From CAVRTM01 sp963724015 (GTDB lineage Bacteria > Actinomycetota > Actinomycetes > Actinomycetales > Dermatophilaceae): a stretch of DNA of 64,000 nt. The notes under the pieces are model-generated. The model ran no database searches. It saw only the letters and a list, made by a program, of their open reading frames with translations, and was not told the origin of the DNA. The position numbers and the translations under genes are program-made. The stretch spans positions 248,001-312,000 of the forward strand of contig CAVRTM010000021.1 in the NCBI GenBank assembly GCA_963724015.1. Direction: 5' to 3'. This document shows, piece by piece, positions 55,122 to 63,617 of this stretch; position 1 is the first letter of the stretch, and each line of letters starts with the position of its first letter.

Positions 55122-56121
55122 TCACGAGGGACGGCGGCAGCGGATGGCCGTGCGCCGCGCCGCGGCGAGGACCGACTCCGCGTCGATCTCGGGGTTGATG
55201 GTGTGGGGGCACGTCACCGTCATCCCCGACACGAGCGCGGCGAAGGCGTTCGCCGCGGCCAGGTCCAGGCCGCCGATGGTCCGACGACGAGCGCGGACAG
55301 GTGGGCGTCGCCGGCGCCCGCGGTGCTGACCACGCGCGCCTCGCTGGCCGGCGCGTGGGCGATCTCCCGGCCGTCCCAGCTCCAGCTGCCCTGGGCGCCC
55401 GCGGTCACCACCGGCGACGCTCGGGGGTGCTCCGCGCTCAGCATGGCGACGGCTGCGGCGACCACGGCCTCGGCCGGTGCCCCCGGGTCCACCGGTGTCC
55501 TGGCGAGAGCGGCCGCCTCATCGATGTTCAGCGAGAGCAGGTCCACCTGGCTCAGCATCCCCGTGGCGCGGACCTCGTCCAGCTCGCCGGGGAGGAGCCT
55601 GGCGACGCGCAGGAACCCGTGTTCCGTGGCCTGCTGGAGCAGGGCGGCGCGCGTGGCGACCGGCACCTCGGGCAGGGCGAGGGCGACGCCGCGACCGCGG
55701 TACCGCTGGAAGACGGGAGTGCGCGTGACACGTCGTCGGCGTCCACATCACAGCTGGCCGAGCGGCTGGTGGACAGGTTGCCTCCGTCCCCGTCCGGGTA
55801 CAGGAAGCACACCGAGAACAGCGTGGGGTTGGAGGACAGCCCGACGAAGGTCGTGTCCAGCCCTGCCGCATGCATCTCCGCCAGGACGGCGGCGCCTGCG
55901 GCGTCGTCACCCACGCTGCCGACCGGCAGGACCGGCACCGCTTCGCCGAGCAGCCGCCGGACGTAGTGGCAGACGATGTGCAGCTTGCAGTAGTCGCGCT
56001 GGTCGAGCAGCTCGGCGCGCCGGCTCTCCTCACGGCCGAGGGTGTGGTTTCCCTCCAGCGCCAGGAAGATCCCCGTCCCGATGCCGCCGGTGCCGACCAC
56101 GACGTCGTATCGGCGCGTCAC
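55122..56121 (-). CDS. PfkB-family carbohydrate kinase, frameshifted
   Basis: GTG 56121 overlaps the stop of the NagB-like gene. It reads YDVVVGTGGIGTGIFLALEG, VCHYVRRLLGEAVPVLPVGS, VGDDAAGAAVLAEMHAAGLD, SVCFLYPDGDGGNLSTSRSA, then after indels GFLRVARLLPGELDEVRATG, QVDLLSLNIDEAAALARTPV, PVVTAGAQGSWSWDG and the catalytic segment VVSTAGAGDAHLSALVVG; the end is recovered in another frame as TVTCPHTINPEIDAESVLAA with a stop at 55122. About 333 codons. The segment NIDEAAALA and GAGDA fit the ribokinase/fructokinase group. Substrate unknown; the long GTGGIGTG start is unusual for sugar kinases. Confidence 0.8.
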
Positions 56122-57015
56122 CGGGCCCTGCCGAGGTCCCACTCGGGGTGCAGGCTGATGGGGTGCGTTGCCGTCTCCATGGTCGCTGTCAACAGGGCGT
56201 CGGGGTGCTCCTGCAGCAGCGTGAGCGGGTACTCCACGGTCACCGGGCTGAACAGGCCGACGCGCAGGGCGGTCTGCTTCCAGGGGCCGGTGTCGCTGAA
56301 GAGCCGGATACGGCGAGCGGCCAGGATCTCGCGGAGCCCCAGCGTCACGGACATCGGCGGCACGAACTGGTAGGCCCCCCCGAAGGTCCGGTGGCTGAGG
56401 GCGACGATCGTGTCGAGGTTGTTGTCCTGCACCCGTGCGGTCGACGTGCGCAGCTCCTCGACGGTGATGCTGCTGAAGGGGTGGCGGCGGGTCTGGTTGT
56501 ACGCGATGTGGCCGTCCTGCCCCCAGCCGCCGTACACGAGGTCCGCCGGCCGCTCCAGGAGCGTGGCGGTGATCTCAGCCAGCCGCGCCGGTTCGGGCCA
56601 GTGCCGGTTGTCCTCGGGCACGTTGAGGTCGACCGGGATCGGCCCGTAGAAGTGCGCTCCATGAAGCCGCGGAAGCTGTAGGGGTGGGCCGCGGGATCGG
56701 CTTTCCCTGCCAGTCCAGGCACTCGTCCATGTGGAACACCTCGACGTGCGCGAGGCTGACCCGGCGCGAGCTGACCAGCTCGGTGAACGGCGCGTACCAG
56801 CCGCTCGGTCCGCACGGGAGGATGGTGCGCAGCGTGCGACCCTCGGCCGCGCTGCGCGTGATCTCGTCCACGAGCTCCTGCGCCATGAGGCGACCCATCT
56901 CGGCGGGGTGGCTGCACAGCCGCAGCGGTACCCGGCGCTCCGGGTGGTCGACCAGCTCCTCGACGGGGATGGCGCACCAGCGCTGCAGGTCCGGGTGCGG
57001 GACGGTCACGGACAT
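56118..57015 (-). CDS. NagB-like glucosamine-6-phosphate deaminase/isomerase family protein, frameshifted
   Basis: ATG 57015 reads ELVDHPERRVPLRLCSHPAE, RTLRTILPCGPSGWYAPFTE, VSLAHVEVFHMDECLDWQGK. Indels near 56690 and 56655 carry the protein through HPYSFRGFMER to VPEDNRHWPEPARLAEITAT, DLVYGGWGQDGHIAYNQTRR, TIVALSHRTFGGAYQFVPPM and SVTLGLREILAARRIRLFSD. The pattern PCGPSGWY...FHMDE...GWGQDGHIAYN corresponds to the GPTG, DEY and GIGxxGHIAFN motifs of NagB, but with divergent residues, so the ketose/amino-sugar substrate may differ. About 299 codons. It is coupled to the PfkB kinase by a 4-bp overlap. Confidence 0.82.
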
Positions 57016-57049
57016 CTCGGCTCCTTCGGTGCCGACGGCGGGCGGGCGG

Positions 57050-58366
57050 TCAGTGGAGCTCGGGCAGCCACTGCTGCTGCGCCTCGATCATCTCGTCGGT
57101 CATCGCCTTGATCTGGTCCAGGCTCAGCAGGGAGCTGGTGAGCCGGTCCAGGGAGACCGCGGTGTAGACGAGCTCCCTCGACTTCTGCCGGAAGGAGTCG
57201 ACCACGCACAGCTGGTAGCCCACCGATGCGACGTCGATGCCGGCGCACTGCGCCGGGAGGTCGCCGACGCAGGTCGGCTGCACGCCGTTCTGGTCGACGA
57301 GGCAGGGCACCTCGACGCAGCAGCCCTCGGGCAGGTTGGTGATCAGGCCGGTGTTGGGGACGTTGCCGTAGACCACGCGGGGGGTGTTGGTGACCACCGA
57401 GTCCACGATCCGCGCGGCGTACTCCTCGCTGACCGCAAGCGTTCCGTCGGCGAACTGCTTGGCCATCTGCTCGAGGTCGGCCTCGTTGTTGCCCCGGGTG
57501 ATCTCCAGGTAGTCCCAGCGTTCGGGGAGCAGCGCGGTCACGTCCGCGGCGTCCGCCGGAAGTGGGGGTAGTACTCCGAGGCGTGGTGGCTGGACTCGGT
57601 CTGGAAGTAGCCGGTGAGGTTCATGATCGCGGTACGCACTCCCTCCCGTCCGCCGGCATACCACTCGTCGATGGGCGTGCGGGGGTCAGCTCTCCCCGGT
57701 GGTAGGCGTTGACCGCGGCGCGGAGCTCGGGCAGGACGTCCTGACCGCGGTGGCGGAACTCCAGCATCCAGGCCTGGTGGTTGATCCCGGCTGCGCGGAA
57801 CGACCAGGTGCCATCGTCGAGGCCCATGATCGAGGCCAGCTCGTCGGCCGTGTGCTGGACCGAGTGGCACAGTCCCGTCGTCCGGATGCCCTGCCCGGAG
57901 GCGAACCAGCAGTTGACAGCCATCGGGTTGGCGTAGTTGAGCAGCAGCGCGTCGGGGCAGAGGTCGTGCATGTCACGGGTGATCTCCTCGAGCGCCTTCA
58001 TCGAACGCAGGCCACGGAACACGCCTCCCGGGCCGAGGGTGTCGCCGACGGTCTGGTCGACTCCGTACCGGCGCGGGATCTCCATGTCGACGGCGTACGC
58101 GTCCCGTCCGCCCACCTGGAAGCAGACGACGACGAAGTCGGCTCCTGCGAGCGCCTCCTTGCGCTCGGTGGTGGGCTCGATCCGTGCCGGCAGACCGTGC
58201 GCCTCGATGAGCTGGCGGGCCAGCCGCTCGGTGCGCCCAGGGACTCCGGGTCGATGTCCATGAGGGCGTAGTGGGCGCCCTGCAAGCTCGGGAACGAGAG
58301 GAAGTCGTTCATGAGCTGCAGCGGGAACTCGTAGCCCCCCGCGCCGATGATCGCGATCTTGGTCAT
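57050..58366 (-). CDS. Glycoside hydrolase family 4 (alpha-galactosidase, MelA/AglA-like), frameshifted
   Basis: ATG 58366 reads TKIAIIGAGGYEFPLQLMND, the NAD-binding start of GH4. Recovered parts: EALAGADFVVVCFQVGGRDA, RRYGVDQTVGDTLGPGGVFR, LLLNYANPMAVNCWFASGQG, GLCHSVQHTADELASIMGLD (the metal-binding Cys and His of GH4), RAAGINHQAWMLEFRHRGQD, then after indels near 57690 and 57560 TPIDEWYAGGREGVRTAIMN, QTESSHHASEYYPHF, YGNVPNTGLITNLPEGCCVE. GH4 enzymes need NAD+ and Mn2+ and act by oxidation-elimination. The CHSVQ motif is typical of the alpha-galactosidase group, not 6-phospho-glucosidases. Span 439 codons, normal. Confidence 0.88.
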
Positions 58367-59466
58367 GCTTCCTCATTTCCGGGTGTGGACGGGATGTGCA
58401 GCTGCGGCACGAGCCGGGCCGCGTTGCCGGAGTAGATGCGGCGGAGGACGTCGTCGGGCAGGTCCAGCCCCGAGATGGCCCAGCGGCCCATCAACGGGGG
58501 CTCCTCGTCGGAATGGGCGAAGTGCTCGTCGGCCGTCTCGAGGAAGCGGAAGTGCGTCGGGTAGCTCTCGCCCGTGTGCGGGATCTCGTCGCAGCCGAAG
58601 AGGACCCGGTCCGGGTGCCGGAGCATGAGCTCGCGCGTCGCCCGCGGCTGGCGGCCCAGCTGGGCGATGCGGGCGGCGATGTCGATGTGGAAGTTGGGGT
58701 AGCTGTCGAGCATGCGGCCCACCCAGCCGAGGTTCTCGGCATAACAGCCCGCATGGACGGCGACGAACGTCGTGCGTGGGTGGGCGGCGACGACCGCCTC
58801 GAGGCTGTCGATGAGCCGCTCGAAGCTGGGGAAGTCGGGCCCCGCGAAAGACCAGTCCGGGCGGGAGGCGAGCAGCTCGAGGTACTCGTTGTGCTCGTCG
58901 ACCGGGTCGAAGAACGCGACCGGGTCCGCAGCGTGCCACCAGACCGGGATGCCGACGTCACCGGCGGTCTCCCACATGGGCGCCAGGCGTTCGTCGTCCG
59001 GCAGGACCAGCCGGCCATCGCCGTCGCGGACCTGCAGGCCCAGATCCTTCCAGACCTTGACCCCCGCCGCGCCAGCCGCCGCGGACCCGGCGAGGTGCGC
59101 CGCGAGCGTCTCGGGCGCCCGGGGCCCGGACAACAGGCCCCAGTCCACGTGGCAGAACGTGGCGATGCGTCCCGGGAAGTGCTCGTCGAACCGGGCGAGG
59201 TTGCTGCGCAGCTCCTCGCCCCAGCGGCCGTCGAGGTTGACGAACCCGTGGACGTTGAAGGCCGACATGGCCTCGAGCCAGGACTCGACGTCCTCGACCA
59301 GCCACTGGCCCTCGCGTCCGGCCCAGCTGCTGAGCCAGCGACCCAGGTGGCTGTGGGCGTCGATGGCGGGGAAGCGGGCGGCGCCCACCCGGTGCCCGGG
59401 CAGCAGGAGGCGGGCACGCGGCCGGTAACGGCTCAGCGGAAGGTCGCTGGGGAAGGCACTCGGCAT
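58363..59466 (-). CDS. Amidohydrolase-2 family metal-dependent hydrolase
   Basis: A 367-residue TIM-barrel hydrolase, intact. The metal motif is FPAIDAHSHLGRW (His38, His40); other conserved segments are NVHGFVNLDGRWGEEL, GVKVWKDLGLQVRD, IPVWWHAADPVAFFDP (His), TFVAVHAGCYAENLGW (His) and VLFGCDEIPHTGESY (catalytic Asp). The family includes sugar-acid lactonases and decarboxylases. Its stop overlaps the GH4 ATG by 4 bp, so it is first in the leftward operon. Substrate unknown; a lactone or amide formed in this sugar route is plausible. In several actinobacteria such proteins accompany NagB-like and GH4 genes, which I recall without being able to verify here. Confidence 0.85.
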   Translation of the reverse strand: MPSAFPSDLPLSRYRPRARLLLPGHRVGAARFPAIDAHSHLGRWLSSWAGREGQWLVEDVESWLEAMSAFNVHGFVNLDGRWGEELRSNLARFDEHFPGRIATFCHVDWGLLSGPRAPETLAAHLAGSAAAGAAGVKVWKDLGLQVRDGDGRLVLPDDERLAPMWETAGDVGIPVWWHAADPVAFFDPVDEHNEYLELLASRPDWSFAGPDFPSFERLIDSLEAVVAAHPRTTFVAVHAGCYAENLGWVGRMLDSYPNFHIDIAARIAQLGRQPRATRELMLRHPDRVLFGCDEIPHTGESYPTHFRFLETADEHFAHSDEEPPLMGRWAISGLDLPDDVLRRIYSGNAARLVPQLHIPSTPGNEEA

Positions 59467-59484
59467 GGGCCGGTCACTCCTTGT

Positions 59485-59548
59485 CCGATATACCGAACAA
59501 GTGTCGGCATGTCGGATAAAATTAGAGGGCCGGTCGGCGTCGCGTCAA
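59485..59548 (-). promoter_or_regulatory. Promoter and double IclR-type operator of the amidohydrolase-GH4 operon
   Basis: Reading leftward: TTGACG (59548-59543), 18-nt spacer, TAATTT (59524-59519). Two operator-like 12-mers follow: 59504-59515 (plus strand TCGGCATGTCGG) and 59485-59496 (minus strand TCGGTATATCGG), centres 19 bp apart, between the -10 and the ATG at 59466. Confidence 0.65.
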
Positions 59549-59568
59549 CCATCCCGCCGGGCTTGCGG

Positions 59569-60344
59569 CTACCGGACCGCCTCGGGCCGGTAGCCGAGAC
59601 GCTCGGACAGCCGTGCGGCGCCCTGGCGGACGAGCGCGGCGAGCGACTCGCGGTGTTCCTCGTCCCACCGGGTCGTCGGGACGGAGATGCTCATGGCGGC
59701 CACCATCTCGCCGGCGTGGTCCCGCACCCCGGCGGCCACGCAGTGGACGTCCTCGCTGGACTCGGCCTCGTCGAACGACAGCTCACGCGCGTGGATCTCG
59801 GCCAGCTCGCTCTTGAGGCGCGCCCGCGACGAGATGCTGTTCGGGGTCATCGTGGCGAGGGTGGCGTGACGCGGGTACAGCGCGTCGAGCGCCTCGGGGC
59901 CGAGGGCTGACAGGAGCATCTTTCCCACGCCCGTGCAGTGGGCGGGCAGATGGCGCCCGACGGCCGACACCATCCGAACGGGGTGGGTGCTGTCCACGCG
60001 GGCGATGTAGATGACGTCCGCGCCTTCGAGCACGGCGACGTGCACGGTCTCATCGCAGGCGGCGGCCACCTCCGTGGCCACGCGCTGCGCCTCACGGGCG
60101 AGGTCGAGCTGGTCGGCGAAGACACCCCGAGCTGGAACAGCCGCACGCCGAGCTGGTAGCGCAGCGGCTGCCCGGGAATGATGATCAGGTAGCTCCGGTC
60201 GACGAGGGTGCTCAGCAGCTCGTGCACCGTCGTGCGGGGGAGCCCGAGTCGGCTCACGATCTCGGCCGCCGAGAGCACCGGAGCGTCGAGGAAGAGCTCG
60301 AGGATGTCCAGCGCCCGGCTCACCGCGGGGACGGCGCGGCCCAT
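59569..60344 (-). CDS. IclR-family transcriptional regulator, one frameshift
   Basis: ATG 60344 reads VPAVSRALDILELFLDAPVL, SAAEIVSRLGLPRTTVHELL, STLVDRSYLIIIPGQPLRYQ, LGVRLFQLGV, the winged HTH and linker of IclR proteins. Near 60130 one base is lost; the effector domain continues QRVATEVAAACDETVHVAVL, VIYIARVDSTHPVRMVSAVG, RHLPAHCTGVGKMLLSALGP and SSEDVHCVAAGVRDHAGEMV to the stop at 59569. Length about 258 residues, normal. It sits between the two divergent catabolic operons. A 12-mer shared by all three operon promoters, and a weaker copy before this gene, are probable binding sites. Confidence 0.88.
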
Positions 60345-60367
60345 GTTTGACCCTGCTCTCCGTGTGT

Positions 60368-60379
60368 TCGGGATTTCAG
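60368..60379 (-). promoter_or_regulatory. Weak IclR-type operator before iclR
   Basis: TCGGGATTTCAG (plus strand) matches the local TCGR-NATN-TCGR element at 10 of 12 positions and lies 24 bp before the iclR start, suggesting autoregulation. Confidence 0.4.
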
Positions 60380-60470
60380 ACGGACTGTAGGAGCGTCGGG
60401 GGGAGGCGTCAAACGGCTCCCGGGGCCATGGTGGTGACCGATGGCGGCTGCGCGGCATACCAGCCGGTCT

Positions 60471-60516
60471 TTGACAGTCGCACGTCCCCTCACTAGCGTT
60501 CTGATCGAAATGTCGA
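60471..60516 (+). promoter_or_regulatory. Promoter and IclR-type operator of the SDR operon
   Basis: TTGACA (60471-60476), 17-nt spacer, TAGCGT (60494-60499), then the operator TCGAAATGTCGA (60505-60516), whose outer TCGA tetramers are self-complementary. The -35 and -10 hexamers are identical to those of the ABC importer promoter at 50560. Confidence 0.65.
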
Positions 60517-60564
60517 AGGCAGTTCAGTATCTCGAACGCCGAGCGACTTCCCGGAAGGAGTGCG

Positions 60565-61332
60565 ATGCGCGGTCTGCGCGGCAAGCGGGTGCTGGTCAGC
60601 GGTGGCAGCAGCGGCATCGGCGCTGCGACGGCCCGCCGCTTCCTCGAGGAGGGAGCCCGCGTCTTCATCGGCGGTCTCGACCCGGAGGAGGTCCAGTCGA
60701 CGGTCCGCTCCCTGCAGTCCCTCGGCGAGGTCCGCGGGCAGGCGGCGGATGTCAGCGACGACGAGGCCGCCGGCTCGCTCGTCGAGGCCGCGACCCGGGC
60801 GATGGGTGGCTTGGACATCCTCGCCAACAACGCCGGCACCGCGTGGCGCGAGCCCTTCCTGGAGATCACGCCGCAGCACTGGGACCGCATGATGGCGGTC
60901 AACCTGCGTGGCATGTTCCTCATGGCCCAGGCCGTCGCCAAGGTGCTGGTCGAGCAGGGGGACGGGGGCGTGATCGTGAACATGTCCTCGACCAACGGGC
61001 TGGCCGGCGAGGCTGACTACGCCCATTACAACGCCTCGAAGGCGGGCGTCCTGCTGCTCACGAGGACCATGGCCGTCGAGCTCGGTCGGCACGGGATCCG
61101 GGTCAACGCGCTCTGCCCGGGATACATCCAGACGGCCCTGAACGCGCAGATCGCCGGGCAGCTGGGCGGCGAGGACTTCGCCCAGCGCTACGCCCGGGAC
61201 AACATCCCCCTCGGCCGGACCGGCCAGCCGGAGGAGGTGGCCGCGGCCTACGCGTTCCTGGCCTCCGATGACGCGTCGTTCCTGTCGGGCACCGGCCTCG
61301 TGGTGGACGGGGGCCAGCTGGCCGTGATGTGA
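60565..61332 (+). CDS. SDR-family NAD(P)-dependent oxidoreductase
   Basis: A 255-residue classical short-chain dehydrogenase, intact. Cofactor motif GGSSGIG at residues 13-19, NNAG at 88-91, catalytic Ser142, Tyr155 and Lys159 (YNASK), and the C-terminal FLASDDASFLSGTGLVVDGG. Asp62-Val63 (AADVSD) follows the second strand. ATG 60565 is preceded by GGAAGGAG. It leads the rightward operon under the IclR-type operator. A galactose- or sugar-dehydrogenase role is suggested by the downstream lactonase, but the sequence does not fix the substrate. Confidence 0.92.
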   Translation: MRGLRGKRVLVSGGSSGIGAATARRFLEEGARVFIGGLDPEEVQSTVRSLQSLGEVRGQAADVSDDEAAGSLVEAATRAMGGLDILANNAGTAWREPFLEITPQHWDRMMAVNLRGMFLMAQAVAKVLVEQGDGGVIVNMSSTNGLAGEADYAHYNASKAGVLLLTRTMAVELGRHGIRVNALCPGYIQTALNAQIAGQLGGEDFAQRYARDNIPLGRTGQPEEVAAAYAFLASDDASFLSGTGLVVDGGQLAVM

Positions 61333-61413
61333 CGTGCAACGGAGCACCCAGGATTTCCGGACGGCCGCCCGGGAGCGGACAGGTCGTCATACCGAACCGA
61401 GGAGCCAAGACCC

Positions 61414-61796
61414 ATGACCCACCGCACACACGTCGTCGAGGGCCTGCCTGCACCCGGCGGCGCGTACAGCCATGTGACCGAGGGCTCGGGCCTGGTGTTC
61501 ACCGCGGGCTTCGGCCCGCACGACCCGGAGACCGGTGCGATCCCCGAGGGCATCGAGGCGCAGACCGAGGCGACCCTGGCCAACGTCGCCCGGGCGTTGG
61601 GCGCCGTCGGGCTCGACCTGTCGCACGTGGTGAAGGCCACGGTGCACCTGGCGGAGCTGGACCGGGACTTCGCCGGTTTCGACGCCGCGTACGGCCGGGT
61701 CGTCCCACCCCCCACCCGGTGCGGACGACGGTCGGCTCGCGGCTCCTGGGCATCCTGGTCGAGATCGACGTCGTCGCCCTCGCGGATCCGACGTGA
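61414..61796 (+). CDS. RidA-family (YjgF/UK114) protein, one frameshift
   Basis: ATG 61414. It reads VVEGLPAPGGAYSHVTEGSG, LVFTAGFGPHDPETGAIPEG, IEAQTEATLANVARALGAVG, LSHVVKATVHLAELDRDFAG, the RidA fold. Near 61705 one base is missing; the conserved end HPVRTTVGSRLLGILVEIDV, VALADPT follows in another frame to the stop at 61796. The Arg in PVRTTV is the residue that binds the carboxylate of enamine/imine intermediates in RidA. The stop overlaps the dehydrogenase start (GTGA). Presence in a sugar operon hints at a 2-imino/2-keto acid intermediate. Confidence 0.88.
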
Positions 61797-62741
61797 CGAC
61801 GACGGCGCCGGCGCTCATGCGTGCGCTGGTCTTCACCGGGCCCGGGGTCATCGAGCTCCAGCAGGTGCCGGTGCCCGAGGCGGGCCCCGGCGAGCTGGTG
61901 CTGTCGGTCCGCGCTGCGGGGATCTGCGGCAGCGAGCTGCACGGCTTCCGCAGCGTCGGCTTCCGCCGCCGCCGCTGATCATGGGGCACGAGTTCGCCGG
62001 CGAGACACCGACGGCCGCCGCGTGGTGGTGAACCCGCTGGTGAGCTGCGGGGACTGCGACCTGTGCCGGCGGGCGCCCCCAGCTGTGCCGCGTCCGCGAG
62101 CTGCTGGGCGTGCACCGGCCGGGCGGCTTCGCCGAGCGGGTGGTCGTGCCTGCGGCCGCCGTGCACGACATCCCCGACGACATGACCTGGGAGACCGCCG
62201 CCCTCATCGAGCCGCTGGCGAACGCCGTGCACGCGTGGCGGCAGGTCGGGCGGCACGGTGGCGAGCGGGTCGCGGTCATCGGGGCCGGCGCCATCGGCCT
62301 CGTGAGCCTGCTGGTCGCCCGCCACCAGGGCATCGGCGACGTGACCGTCGTCGACCGCTCCCGGCCGGCTGGAGGTCGCAGAGCGGCTGGGGCCACATGC
62401 TGTGCGACGGAGCTGGAGGGCGAGTACGACGTCGTCGTCGACGCGGTGGGCTCGGCAGAGACCCGCGCGTCCGCTGTGCAGCGCTCCGTCCGGGCGGGAC
62501 CAGGGTGTGGCTCGGGCTCGCCGAGCCGGACGCCGGCTTCGACGGCAACGACGTGGTGCGCGGCGAGAAGCGCGTCGTCGGGTCGTTCGCCTACAGCCCG
62601 TCGGACTTCGCCGAGGCGGTCCGGCTGCCCCGCAGCTCGACCTCGGGTGGGCCACGGCGATGGCGTTGGAGGACTCCCAACGGACCTTCATGGAGCTCGC
62701 CGGGGCGCATCGACCCGGTCAAGGCCGTGATCCGGCTGTGA
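61793..62741 (+). CDS. Zinc-binding medium-chain alcohol/polyol dehydrogenase, heavily frameshifted
   Basis: GTG 61793 reads RALVFTGPGVIELQQVPVPE, AGPGELVLSVRAAGICGSEL (catalytic-zinc Cys). The rest is spread over frames: LIMGHEFAGE (zinc His-Glu), VVVNPLVSCGDCDLCRR (structural-zinc cysteines), LLGVHRPGGFAERVVVPAAA, WETAALIEPLANAVHAWRQV, AVIGAGAIGLVSLLVARHQG, EYDVVVDAVGSAETRASAVQ, VWLGLAEPDAGFDGNDVVRG, FMELAGG and VKAVIRL with the stop at 62741. About 316 codons with at least seven indels. Resembles sorbitol/threonine/galactitol dehydrogenases; substrate unknown. The stop overlaps the lactonase GTG. Confidence 0.8.
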
Positions 62742-63585
62742 GCGGGCTGGTCGGGGCCGACGAGCGTGCCGGTGCAGGCGAGCTGTGCGAGGGGCCGTGC
62801 TGGGACGACCAGACGCTCGTCTGGGTGGACATCCTGGCGGGGCGGTGCACGTGGTCGACCCGGTCGCCGGCGGCCACGCGGTCCACGCCTCGGGCAGCCG
62901 GTCGGTGCCGTCGCCCCTCGCCGCGGCGGCTGGGTCGCTGCGGTCGAGCGCGGGTTCCTGCTCCTCGACGACGGTGGCAGCCCCGGGCGCTGGTCCCGGC
63001 GCCCGGCCAGCCCCGGCACCCGGTTCAACGACGGCGCCTGCGACCCGCTCGGCCGGTTCTGGGCCGGCACCTTGCTACGACGGCGCACCCGGGGGCCGGC
63101 GCCCTGTACCGCTCGACCCCGACGGCAGGTGCACGAGGTACTGCGCGGCGTGACGAACTCCAACGGGATGGCGTGGTCGGCGGACGGCAGCGAGATCTAC
63201 TACGTGGACACCGGCCGCAGCAGCCTCGACCGGTTCGAGGTGGATCCGGGACCGGGTGCGGCGGCGCGACCGCCGGCCGTGTCAGCGTGCCCGTCGCGGA
63301 GGGCCTGCCCGACGGCCTCACGTCGACGCCGAGGGCCACGTCTGGCTGGCGCTGTGGGGCGGGGGCTGCGTGCGGCGGTACTCGCCCGACGGGCGAGCTC
63401 GACCGGTGGTCCGGCTGCCGGTGAGCGGTCACCAGCGTGACGTTCGGCGGCGCGGGCCTCGCCGACCTGTTCGTCACGACCGCCCGCGAGGGGCTGACCC
63501 CGACAGCGCGCCGAGCCACTGGCAGGCTCAGTGTTCGCTGCCGGCCCGGCGTCGAGGGGCGGCGCCCAGCACTTTCGCCGGCTGA
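62738..63585 (+). CDS. SMP-30/gluconolactonase family protein, heavily frameshifted
   Basis: GTG 62738. Fragments in order: GELCEGPCWDDQTLVWVDIL (first metal Glu), VHVVDPVAGG, GGWVAAVERGFLLLDDG, GTRFNDGACDPLGRFWAGTL (metal-binding Asn and Asp), TSNSNGMAWSADGSEIYYVD-like segment seen as VTNSNGMAWSADGSEIYYVD, AEGLPDGL, DAEGHVWLALWGGGCVRRYS and SVTFGGAGLADLFVTTAREG, ending STFAG at 63585. These are the blades of the SMP-30 beta-propeller, a calcium- or zinc-dependent sugar lactonase. With a sugar dehydrogenase it would open the aldonolactone. At least seven indels are needed; about 282 codons. Confidence 0.8.
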
Positions 63586-63617
63586 GCGGGTGGCGCTCCG
63601 GGCCCCCCCATCAGGTC

